Origin: Selaginella tamariscina
Taxonomy: Eukaryota; Streptophyta; Lycopodiopsida; Selaginellales; Selaginellaceae
Assembly: GCA_003024785.1 (NCBI GenBank)
Contig: PUQB01000052.1
Span: forward strand, 124,001-188,000
Direction of reading: 5' to 3'
DNA: 64,000 nt
Shown: piece after piece, positions 11,991-23,491 of the stretch
Layout: each line of letters opens with the position of its first letter
How positions within the stretch are numbered: the stretch's first letter is position 1
Position numbers and translations under genes: made by a program
Notes under the pieces: model-generated
Seen by the model: the letters and a program-made list of their open reading frames with translations, nothing else
Told to the model about the DNA's origin: nothing
Databases searched by the model: none

Positions 11991-12004
11991 AAACCCTAAA
12001 CCCT
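11991..12004 (+). promoter_or_regulatory. Tandem telo-box upstream of the PPR start
   Basis: AAACCCTAAACCCT lies 12 nt before the PPR ATG. Telo-boxes are common near transcription starts of plant genes for translation and organelle functions. Confidence 0.5.
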
Positions 12005-12015
12005 ACTCTTCTAAG

Positions 12016-14239
12016 ATGAAACCTGCATATTTGACAAAGTCAGGAGTCCAGGTAAGATACGTAAGGGTTGAATCTCAAGGAACACCTGTATCGAGGACCG
12101 GACTGATTGCACAGATTAAGGAATGCGGTAACAGGAAAGACTTGCAACGAGGGAGACTTTTACATTCTAGTGCGACAGAATGTGGCTTGTACAAGGACAT
12201 ATATGTTACCAGTACTCTCATATCCATGTATAGCAAATGTGGCAACATGCAGGACGCCCGAGACGTCTTCGACAACATGCTCCAGCGTAATGTTGTATCC
12301 TGGAACGCTCTAATACTTGGATACGTGGAGAATGGGCAGAGTTTAATGGCTTTGGAGTTGTTCAACACCATGGACTGCAAACCTGACCGTGTTACGTTTG
12401 TTTCTGCATTTAAGGCATGTATAGAGTTATCAACTGGAAGTAAGGTGGAGAAGGAGATTAGCCTGCACAAGGGGATGAGCATTCATAGGCAGGCCCGAGA
12501 ATTGGGCCTCGACAAACACTTGATTGTTGCAAACGTGTTGGTGGATATGTACAGCAAATGTGGGGATATGGTACGTGCTGGTAATGTCTTTCGTGGAATG
12601 ATGTACCGGGATGTTATTTCATGGACTGCTCTAATGAATGGATACGTGGATAACGAACAAAGCTTGATCGCCTTGCAGCTCTTCAATAGCATGGACTGTA
12701 AGCCGGACAATGTTACATTTGTTGCAGCTTTGAAGGCGTGTGCGGGGCTAAGTAAGTTGGACAAAGAGAGTTGCTTGCAGCAAGGGGTGTCCGTTCATAG
12801 ACGGGCCAGGGAACTCGGCTTCGATAAAGACATAGTTGTGGCAACCACGTTGGTGGACGTGTACAGCAAATGCGGAGACATGCGACGTGCGCGTGGTGTT
12901 TTCGATGGCATGATACCGCAACGTTGTGTCCTGGACAGTTTTAATACTCGGTTACGTGGAGAACGGACAGAACTCGTTGCCTTAGACGTCTTCAACACCA
13001 TGGACTGTAAACGAAACCATGTCACCTTTGTTGCTGCATTGAAGGCGTGTGCGGGGCTGGCAACTGGTTCCAAAGAGATCTGCCTGCAGAAGGGCGTATA
13101 TATTCATAGTCAGGCTGAAGAGTCCGGCTTCGATAAAGACATGGTTGTAGCAAACACTCTGGTGGACATGTACAGCAAATGCGGGGACATTTCAAAGGCC
13201 CGCGGCGTTTTCAATAGAATGATAACGCGGGACGTTGTCTCCTGGAACGCTTTAATCCTCGGGTACGTCGAGAATGGAGATTGTTCGGTGGCACTGGATG
13301 TGTTCAACAGCATGGAGTGTACGCCGGACTGTGTTACATTTGCTGCTGCATTGAAGGCCTGTGGTTGTCTAGGCGCATTGGAAGCTGGAAAGAGGATTCA
13401 CGATCAGCTTGCGAGCTTGGACTGGAGCGTGACAAAATGGTTTCCACTTGTTTAGTCGACTTCTATGGGAAATGTGGCGAGATGGATGCTGCTGAAGAGG
13501 TGTTTAACAAGATGTGTTCCAAGGATGTCGTGTGTTTGACTGCGTTAATTGGAGGATATAGCTTGGTTGGAGACACATCTCAGTGTTTAACGTGGTGAAG
13601 ACAATGCAGGAATCTGGTATACAACTCGATGGTGTTACAGTCTTGTCGATACTCACAGCTTGCAGTCACGCCGGTATGGTGGATGAGGGTCGAAGGTATT
13701 TCGAGTCTATGTCAAAGTACGGTATTACTCCAACTGTGGAGCATTACTCGTGTATGATTGACATGTTGGGGAGGGCAAACAGGTTGCAAGAGTCACTCTC
13801 ACTAGTTCGCAGCATGCCCTTTGAAGCCGACAGTGTTGTCTGGACATCTTTGTTAGGGGCGTGTAGGAAATGGAGTAATGTGGTAGTTGGCGAGGTTGCA
13901 TTCCATGGGTTGCTAGCTCTAACCGAGGACAAGGGGAGTGTAGCAGCGGCTTTCGTGTTGATGCAGGACATATATGAGAGGTCAGGCATGGGACAGAAGG
14001 CAAAGCGGATACAAGAGGAAAGACATGCACATAATAAGGCTCGGAAGAAACCAGGACAAACTCACTGGTTTGATGCCCAAGGGAAGATACATAGTTTTGT
14101 GTTAAGCGATCGCGTGGAACTCAAGGTGACACAGAAACTGAATGATATATATATAACTTTGTGTGTAGTAAATAATAAAATCTTTCATTATTATTATTAT
14201 TATTATATTTCCATGTGTATGGGTATATTATTAAATTGA
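12016..14239 (+). CDS. PLS-type PPR protein with E-type tail (local PPR family member 2), frame-broken
   Basis: The first frame runs 480 codons from ATG 12016. It shows four repeat triplets, each with MYSKCG, VVSWNALILGYVENG and MDC.PD.VTFVAALKAC words. After a one-base loss near 13410 it continues as ACELGLERDKMVSTCLVDFY. After another near 13580 it continues as VVKTMQESGIQLDGVTVL, ILTACSHAGMVDEGRRYF, HYSCMIDMLGRANRL and the E-type end PGQTHWFDAQGKIHSFVLSD. A compensated slip lies near 12920-12980. PPR proteins of this class act in chloroplasts or mitochondria on specific RNAs. No DYW deaminase follows, so editing would need a partner. The last codons run through a TTA microsatellite, so the real end may lie earlier. 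It could be functional with sequence errors, or a young pseudogene. Confidence 0.8.
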
Positions 14240-14443
14240 TGATATAGAATTACAGTGGTAACTTTTCAAATTTATTACTATACACAATAGAATCCACACA
14301 TATAATTGTGATACCCGGAAACTTGGGAATGAGACGGCCGCCGAGATAAGAGTTATGAAGTCCAAGTGTGCAGTTCAACCAGGATTTGCCACGTGGTAGC
14401 TTCAATTTATTTTTAGGGGTTCAAATTTCTTTTGTTGCTAGCT

Positions 14444-16452
14444 ATGGATCATGAGGCGGATGCACAGCGGACCGATCTCATGACAATTACGCGGTTCGTG
14501 TTGAATGAGCAGAGTAAGCATCCGGAAGCTCGTGGGGATCTCACTATTCTGCTCAACAACATTGTTCTCGGCTGCAAATTCGTATGCTCTGCTGTGAATA
14601 AGGTATCATAATATTTAATTATTTAATATTATTGATAAATAAATATGCTCAAATATTTGAGTGTTTCAGGCTGGATTAGCAAAGCTGATTGGTTTAGCTG
14701 GGGATACCAATGTGCAGGTAAAAAATGTATATCTTTGATAAATATCTAGCATAATATTCATGGTATATTCTCTTTTTCTTATTACTTTACTCTGTGTTGC
14801 TGTGCATGTGATAATTCATGTCTAAATACGCCTCAGTATGCCTCATGCAAAACAATTGGTGCGTGTGTGAGTGTGGAAACATATATTAAACTTTGAAGTC
14901 GTTTTCAATATATATATATATATTGTTTTGTATGTACGCAATGAGTTTGGCAGGGTGAAGAGCAGAAGAAACTGGATGTCCTCTCAAATGAAGTTTTTGT
15001 TAAGGCTCTCTCCAGCAGTGGAAGAACTGTAAGACACTGTGTGTGTGTGTGAAAACTCTATATAACTATATAACTTTGTATACATTCGTTTTGTACTGTC
15101 GTATGTAAATGTATGTAGACATATTTATATATATTTTACACGCACCCACCCACACCCACTCGCTTTCTCTATAGAAATGTCTCAATGGTGTCATGTGGTT
15201 TATATGCAGAACATTCTCGTGTCAGAAGAGCTAGAGGAAGCAATTTTCGTGGAAAAATCGCAACGTGGCAAGTAAGTCAGTCTCATGTGTGTGTGTGTGT
15301 TGTTGTGTGCGTGCGTGCGTGTGTTTTAATACTTATACGCAGGTACTGTGTGGTGTTTGATCCTTTGGATGGGTCTTCTAACATTGACTGTGGTGTATCA
15401 ATTGGAACGGTAAGTAAATGCTATTATCATTGTATTTAATGATTTACGACAAGGTTTAAATTAATATATATTGATAGATATTTGGCATCTATTTGCTGGA
15501 TCACGACAATGCAGGAACTGTTGATGATGTTTTGAAGTCTGGCAGAGAAATGGTGGCAGCTGGGTATTGCATGTACGGAAGTTCATGCACGGTACTACTC
15601 TCTCTCTCTCACACACACACACGCACACGCACACGCACACAATCTCACGCTTGGATGCAGCTTGTATTCTCTACAGGGAAAGGCGTTAATGGTTTCACCT
15701 TGGATCCATCTCTCGGAGAATTCATACTCACACATCCCAATATTCAGGTATATAATATATTTATATAATTATATCAAACACGTTGACTGTCCAAAATGTT
15801 GCTATAGATACCAAAGAAGGGGAAGATATATTCTGTGAACGAAGGGAATGCCAGGAACTGGGATGAACCTACTAAACTGTTAAGTTTTTATTTACAAAAA
15901 TGTTTTAACTCATCTTTGCTTATTTGACGTAGGTACGTTGAGAATGCTAAGTTTCCAAAAGACGGGTCCTCTCCAAAGTCTCTTAGATATGTTGGAAGGT
16001 GTGTGCGCGTGTGCGTGTGTGCATAAGTGCTATGTTACATGTGATGTTACAGTATGGTGGCAGATGTTCATCGTACATTGCTTTATGGGGCATTTTCATG
16101 TATCCAGCTGACAAAAAGAGTCCCACTGGCAAATTGAGGTAAGTTATACACGCGCGCACACACACATATTACACATACTATGTATGTATGTGTCTGGAAT
16201 GTACAGAGTGCTGTATGAGGTGTTTCCCATGTCGTTTTTGGTTGAGGAAGCTGGAGGCCAAGCGTTTACAGGCGAAGGACCAGTAAGTATGCATACGCGC
16301 ACACGTACACACGTATTTGTATACAATCTGACGTGTTCATGTAGGCACTTGATATAATACCGAAGGATCTTCATGCACGCTCTCCAATATTCTTGGGAAG
16401 CTATGATGACGTGGAAGAGATCAAGACGCTATACGCTGAACATTGTAAATAG
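14444..16452 (+). CDS. Cytosolic fructose-1,6-bisphosphatase
   Basis: The enzyme removes the C1 phosphate of fructose-1,6-bisphosphate for sucrose synthesis in the cytosol. Twelve exons (14444-14602, 14670-14717, 14954-15028, 15210-15271, 15343-15409, 15478-15591, 15661-15747, 15808-15878, 15933-15998, 16053-16138, 16207-16282, 16345-16452) give about 339 aa, the usual length of the cytosolic form. There is no N-terminal transit peptide ([20 protein letters not shown]). Diagnostic blocks are [20 protein letters not shown] with the metal-binding aspartates, [29 protein letters not shown] and [13 protein letters not shown]. One base is missing in the G run near 16086-16089: the phases of both flanking introns require 87 nt where 86 are present. 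I take this as a sequencing error. Introns are short and rich in GT/CA microsatellites. Confidence 0.95.
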
Positions 16453-16547
16453 TTCCCACAATTCAAAATACTCAATTCAAAAGGATGTGCTTATAGAAGA
16501 AAAACACAGTATTGCATGAATAGGAGATAGTGGATATATTAAATTTA

Positions 16548-17533
<986 letters not shown>

Positions 17534-17773
17534 GTTGACAATGAACCCTAAACCTAGCCCTAATGTTAAAACTGTAGATCTGATCTGGTTCGGACGGTTG
17601 AGATCGTTTCAAAATCTAGAGTTCGAATCCTGTCAATATACATGCATCTCAACCATCAGATTAGACGGACAGGATTCGAGATAAGGAGCATAGGATCGAT
17701 ACTTGTTAGGAATAACGAACGACCTTAACCGCTGTGGTTGGGTTAGAAAATGGCGTGAGGTTTCAAAACCTCC
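17534..17773. promoter_or_regulatory. Compact bidirectional promoter RPS5 / SAS6
   Basis: Only 240 bp separate the two start codons, which are read outward. Next to the RPS5 start lies AACCCTAAACCTAGCCCTAA (about 17544-17563), a tandem telo-box typical of plant ribosomal protein promoters. A shared promoter is inference from the spacing. Confidence 0.65.
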
Positions 17774-20116
17774 ATGGAAGGCAGCTCGATGCTATTTGAG
17801 AAGACGGTGCCGGTCAAGATTAGGAGTGGCGCTGAGGAGCGCCATGCCGATATAACCATCCGGATCATACTCGGTCGCAGCAAAAATCCGCGCAACAACA
17901 AGGTATGCAAATGTGGCTGTTTTCTCGGTCTTTCCGATCGGTTTAAGGTGAAAATCCTCTAGTTTGATTGATATAGGGAAAATGCGAGAGATTTGTGTTT
18001 TATTTCTCACTATCTAGTGTTTCCGATCTTTTTGAGGTGAAAATCTTTTAGCTTTCGTATGTTTCTGTACGATTTGGGGTCAATCACAGGGATTCTTGTA
18101 CTTCTATAAGTTTTGGTGAAAACCAGTGGAACATCAGGAGTTTTTGTTCTTTCGAGTAGTTTGCTGATTAAAATGCGAGACTTTGCAAGGAAAATGCATG
18201 ATTTTTATGTGATTTTTGCAGGTTCTTCAAGTGCAGATTGTGGATGAGCTCGATCCTTTCTTTCTGTATTCGCTGGAGATGAGCGAGGAGGATTTCCAGA
18301 ATCTCAAGGTCGAGCAGTGCATTCTAGTCGACTTCTCAGCTTTTCCTCACAAGTTCATCGAGCTACTGGAGCACTGCGTCAAGCTGGGGAGTGACGACCA
18401 AAGGTTTGTTCTCAAGGTGCTGTTTTTTATGTCTTTTGATTTCTTTTTATTCTTACGGATTCTCGGGTGTAGATTCTTGGCGGTTTTTGATGTTTGCTTT
18501 GGTGATTCAACCCTGAAGATTGTGGAAACAAACAATTTCAAGCATGTTAACCACATCTCACTTTGCTTCAGGCAGGGCAACGATTTTACGGTGAAGTCTT
18601 ATCTTGCTGGAGAGACTAAGCGAGTTTAAGGTAAATAGGAGTTTATGCATGCACATACACTCTCACGTCTCACAGGCACATATATATGTATTTATCTATC
18701 TACAGAATGCATCATGTATATATGTAGCATTGTTATCGACGGACTTGCTTCCATGTTTTTTTTAAAGTCACTAAAACTGAACTTCTTAACACTTCCAGGG
18801 GATGAACGTGGGTCTCCATCAGAAGCTTCAAAAGACGCTCGAGTCTTTGGAACGCTCAATCCAGGAGACAGACAAGTTAAAAGAGTATGTCAAGTGAAAT
18901 TCACACACACACTTATAACCTTGTTTTTTGGTTGTTATTGCAGCGAGCTTAGTAGCATCAGAGGGGTTCATTCTCGCGAAGTTACAGAGCTAAACGCTAC
19001 GCACTCTGTTGATGTCTCTCGTTTAAAAGAGAAGGTATGTTTTCATGTCTAGTACCAGATTATTCTTATTACTTACTTAGCCTTGCACAGTCAATGCAAG
19101 AATGTGTAGCGATGAAAGAAAGCTCGAAAGAGATCGTGCCGATATGGAGTACCGACTACGGTTGAGGGCCGATGCACAGGAGAGTCACGTTGTGGACTTG
19201 GATCGACAGGTATATAAAATACGTGCTATGTATATGCATATGCAGTGAGTGCTTTACATAGTTGCGGGAGCTTACGACTATAGCTCACAACTTGGAGCTG
19301 AAAACTGCTGAATATAAAGCTAAGCTGGAAGCTACTGAGAAGGACCTGGAGGAAAAAAACAGGTAATCTCTCTCTCTCATGTATATAACACACACGGAGC
19401 CAGTCAAGGCTAACTAGTGCACAGGAATGTAGTTCATTGCGCAAGAAGAATGTGAGCTTTGAGAACAAGCTGCAAGAGTACTCCAAACAAATCAATCAGC
19501 ATCTAATTCGGTTGGCGGCTTTGGAACAAGAGGTACGTTTCTTAGAATTTTGGGCATGCTACTGAATAAATTTACTTGGATACAAATTATTTAGCTATAC
19601 ATATTAAAGTGCAATTTCAGGTGCAAGCAAAGAATGAGCTTCTGACGAATATGTCTCAACGTCTTGAAGGTGAACTGTCTCACCGGTAAGTCAACGCTTT
19701 GTATTGCATTATTTAAGAATACCTGTTACATACACATTAATAGAACCTCTAGAGGAACTTACATCCAAACATTTCCAGGACAAGCTTTGGAGAAAACCTT
19801 AAGGGGATGCTCAAGCAGCAGCGGAGCGAGCAGAAGAGAAATCCGCTACGAGCATGGCCGACGCGAACAGGCTCTCTCAAGCTCTCGAAAGGCTGCAGGT
19901 ACAAAATATTCATAAGTGCGGTTAAAACAGTTACAGCTCAAACACGCACACATATTATACACGCGTATTAAAATATTTACACACACACACACACACAACC
20001 GGTCTTTTTGTTTGAGCCGTTCTGAATTTGTTTTATCAGAGTTTTGCCAGTCTGATATAAATAGTTCAGACTTTTTTCTGTTCAGAAGTAGGAATAGCGT
20101 CTCTCTCTCTCTCTCT

Positions 20117-20165
<49 letters not shown>

Positions 20166-20188
20166 TCTCTCTCTCTCTCTCCTCTCTC

Positions 20189-20233
<45 letters not shown>

Positions 20234-21482
20234 ATACTCCATGCATAACTACAGGAATACTCACATTGGATGATGAGCTCATAGTTAAGTGACAGGTTTT
20301 CAGGGACTGATCTTTGTTGTGTATATTAACACACCGCTTTGTAAATATTAAAAAGCTTACTATATATGTGATGTGATATGCTGAGACTGCTGTAGATAGC
20401 ACGCTCGAACAACAATGCTACACGCATGTACGCAAATGACTATTGTTTCTTATTACAGGGAGAGCTAAGGGCATGCAAAGCGAAAAGTGAAGCTTAAAGC
20501 GCAAGTTGCTGCCCAGCAGGACACTCTACTTCACGAGCGACAAGTTATGATCGAGAAGAGCACCGTGGACAGCAATAACGCCAAGAAGTGTCTCTAAAAT
20601 CAGATAATGATGCTTTGAGGAGGAAGGTAATGTGTATGTTCATGCATGTGCATGAGTGTTTATATATATGCTTGTAAAACAAAAAGCACACGAACACACA
20701 ACACAACACACACACGCACGCACGCAACGCAGACGTAGTTTAGTCTGCAAGCTCACGTACGAATGTGTTACACAGGTTGATGAATCAAAGGAAAAGATGG
20801 AGGAGATGCAGGAGCTCTCGAAGTCTAACCAGCAAATGATTCAGTATGTACAGTATACATGCTTGTGTACATGCATACATAAGTATCTCTTTGTATTTGG
20901 TTGCATTTTTTATATTGTACTGCATTTTTACTAAATCATAATCTGGTTTTCGGATATATATATATATAATATCCGCAGGTGGTTAAACCAGCAACTGACG
21001 GATTCACAATTGAAGAAGTTCGGGCACTTATCAAGGTACAGCTACAAGAGCAGCGAAGGCGGGGCGACAAGAGGATTTGCAACACACACTCTTTCATCAC
21101 TTGCTGGCAACCTTTCTACGTCATCTCTGATGAATGGTCTCCCACAGCTCTCCTCCTCAAGCCCCGTCAGCGTTACTACAACGTTATCCACGAGGGCAGC
21201 TACTAATGGGTCTTCACCCATCGGTAAGTGTACCTTTATTCAACACACAGACACTATCTCGGCTACCAGTTTGTACTCTTACCTCTTTACTGTATAAATA
21301 GTCTTTGAATGCATACATAGATATATCGATACGTGCGTATGTATAGACGCGCGCGTGTGTGTGTTATGCGTGTGGTTTTGAATATTGATCGATATCTCGA
21401 TAAGTTGTTAGTTATAGGAGAACCCACATGTATGACTCCGCATCCGAGACAATGAGCTATAGCATAGGATTCACCACTCGGC

Positions 21483-21513
<31 letters not shown>

Positions 21514-21983
21514 AACTTGTTTTCTGGGTATGAGCTTGTGATTCTATGATTTTATAACATGTATATATGAGTCCAGATATAGATCACTTTCCTCTCTCTC
21601 TTCGTGTGCGTGTGGTGTGTGTTAACTATCATGGGGTCTTATACGCAGGTACAAACGGTTCGCTGACTGGTAACGGCATCAGCAAAGTGATATTCAGGCC
21701 GCCACAGAATATGCTCTCGTGCAGTGCAACGCCGACCCCAACTCCGTTAGAGTCGTGTTCCCAGACAAGCGTTTCCGTTTATAAGTCGGACAACGCGGAG
21801 GCAAACCAACGCACTTTCACTGTGGAGATGAAATCACAACGTAACATCACTAAGCCCCAGCTGTCCTTTGTTCCTCCGTACACGTCCCCGGCCAACCAGC
21901 TCGTCAGTACAGGTAAAGCAGGCCGATCAACTGACGAGGAAGCGTTTTCCTCCGTCATGTCCTCCCCCGTCAGCACCATGTAA
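17774..21983 (+). CDS. SAS6: SAS-6, centriole cartwheel protein
   Basis: SAS-6 dimers form the ninefold cartwheel hub of centrioles and basal bodies. Among land plants it occurs only where sperm are flagellated. Exon 1 (17774-17902) begins MEGSSMLFEKTVPVKIRS. Exons 18222-18403 and 18473 onward give the head domain: DELDPFFLYSLEMSEEDFQ, ILVDFSAFPHKFIELLEHC, then LKIVETNNFKHVNHISL and GNDFTVKSYLAG. Further exons (18799-18884, 18944-19034 and on to about 20842) encode a long coiled coil. The coil ends SNQQMIQ joined to WLNQQLTDSQLKKFG, a SAS-6 hallmark. The tail (to 21983) is Ser/Thr-rich and disordered. Frame slips are seen near 18627, 19090 and 20490, so exon joins there are uncertain. It is divergently paired with RPS5. 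Confidence 0.88.
20101..20234. repeat. Long (CT)n/(CA)n tract in a SAS6 intron
   Basis: About 110 nt of interrupted CT repeats run into a CA tract. On either strand it yields Arg-Glu or Ser-Leu repeat frames that are not genes. Confidence 0.9.
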
Positions 21984-22570
21984 AGGTATGTTTCATATTT
22001 CTCATAAACGTCTATATAAATGCTTATACGTGGTATACTTGACAATACAGGCCTGGTGGACACTGAAATTTTTGCAATGACTGGTAGTGTAGAACATTTA
22101 GTCTCACCAGTTATGTTTTGTATATAGATCCTTACTCATTCAATGATAAATATATCACCTTTCATTATTGGGATATATATATAAAATTATAACTATATAT
22201 AGATGCATACTCAGATTCTGAGTGTGTGTGTTTGTGGGTGTGTGCATGTAGTATAGTAGATTATTATGTTTTGCATAGAACCATGTATGCTTTCTAGAAG
22301 TCAGTTCCTCAGTTCCACACGAATTCAGTCGTAAATTATTCACACCTACGTGTGTGTGTGTGTGTTTTCAGGCACATAGTATCGTAGATAATTTATTTTG
22401 CATAGAACTATGTAGAGCAGCATGTTCTGTAATAGTTGATCCAACTTATACACACATACCCACATATACGCCTGTACACAGATACTTAGCTCAAAAACTC
22501 ATCATTCACGCTCATACAATCGCTTAGTGCTGATACCAAAGCATCTTAACTGCATTGGGCTTACGCTTAC
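21984..22570. other. Intergenic DNA between convergent genes
   Basis: Contains GT/CA tracts near 22222-22245 and 22351-22368 plus two diverged copies of a word ending TTTTGCATAGAACTATGTA (22267-22290 and 22398-22415). No gene is seen. Confidence 0.4.
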
Positions 22571-23192
22571 TCACCTGGCATCCCTCATAAGCTCAACTAT
22601 CAATTCTGAGGTCCCCTCCTCCTCAATCTCATGTAAAACACTCCCAACCTCATCTCTAATCCTTTGGAGCTCCTCTCTGAAGTTGTCAGTCTTAACCAGC
22701 TCTTTGAGCACTTGAGAGACTTCTCAAAGTGATCGTTTCGTCCATCCTTAGCAATGAATGGACTGATGATAATCACATTAGCACGAACATACTCCGGTAT
22801 ACCGTGAAACTCGTAGCTGTCCTCTAGCATGACCATCTTCCTCAAATCCCGTCCTAGCTTTCCGAGGTCCTTGGCACCATACTGTTTATACAGCCTGTGT
22901 GAGAATATCTCATTATTAGGGTCCAGTACCTCGTCAACCACGGCACTGGCATACTCCTGTTGAGAGCCTGTCCATAACACAATCTCGTACAGATCTGACA
23001 TCTCCTGAAGGAACGTGTCTAGTCCGGGCCGCTTTGCGACCCAGAACTCGTTGTCCTTTTCAGTGTTATGTCCAAGACCAGCGTGGGCTTACTTGAATTT
23101 GATTCAGATTGCTCCGGTAGGAAGGGCTCCATTGTGGGCTCCTCGTCTTCTTCCCTCCATGTGAATGATATCTTTGCATCGAATCCCTCCAT
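22571..23192 (-). pseudogene. FCP1/NIF-type phosphatase relative without a visible DxDxT motif
   Basis: The minus strand reads MEGFDAKISFTWREEDEEP, then KPTLVLD, then (one frame over) DNEFWVAKRPGLDTFLQEM. An intact stretch follows: LYEIVLWTGSQQEYASAVVD, IFSHRLYKQYGAKDLGKLGR and RKMVMLEDSYEF. After a slip near 22715 it continues as VLKELVKTDNFREEL to a TGA. This is the FCP1-homology fold of CTD and TIM50-like phosphatases. The family nucleophile motif DLDxTLVH should follow LVLD, but only a few codons separate LVLD from DNEFW, so the catalytic aspartates are missing. A one-base error cannot restore them; a missed intron or deletion could explain it. The protein may be inactive, or the gene decayed. 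Confidence 0.65.
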
Positions 23193-23491
23193 AGTCTCTT
23201 ATTTGGTTTTCCATTTAAGTAGTCCATGTAGTGTGTTTTCCGTGCGTGTGTGTGTGAGAGAGAGAGATATTCTGTTGATACTTCATATGTAGCTACAGTA
23301 GAAGTTACATATGAAGCTATATATATGTGCGCGCGCGCGTGTATATAGCAGAGAAGTATCTATTCTTTTGATACTCTCCCCCTCTCGCTCTGTCTCTTTC
23401 TCTCTCCCTCTCTCCCACACACACACACACACAGGATATGCATTAAACTCGTTAAGCCCTAAACCCGTGGAGCATAAACAATATAACATGC

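Noticed and set aside
13725..14030. Minus-strand frames over the PPR gene
   Set aside because: Antisense shadows of conserved PPR sequence on the plus strand; the same antisense frames recur in each PPR copy.
19846..20248. Open frames of about 110-129 codons on both strands
   Set aside because: They are made of CT/CA microsatellite (Arg-Glu or Ser-Leu repeats) inside a SAS6 intron.
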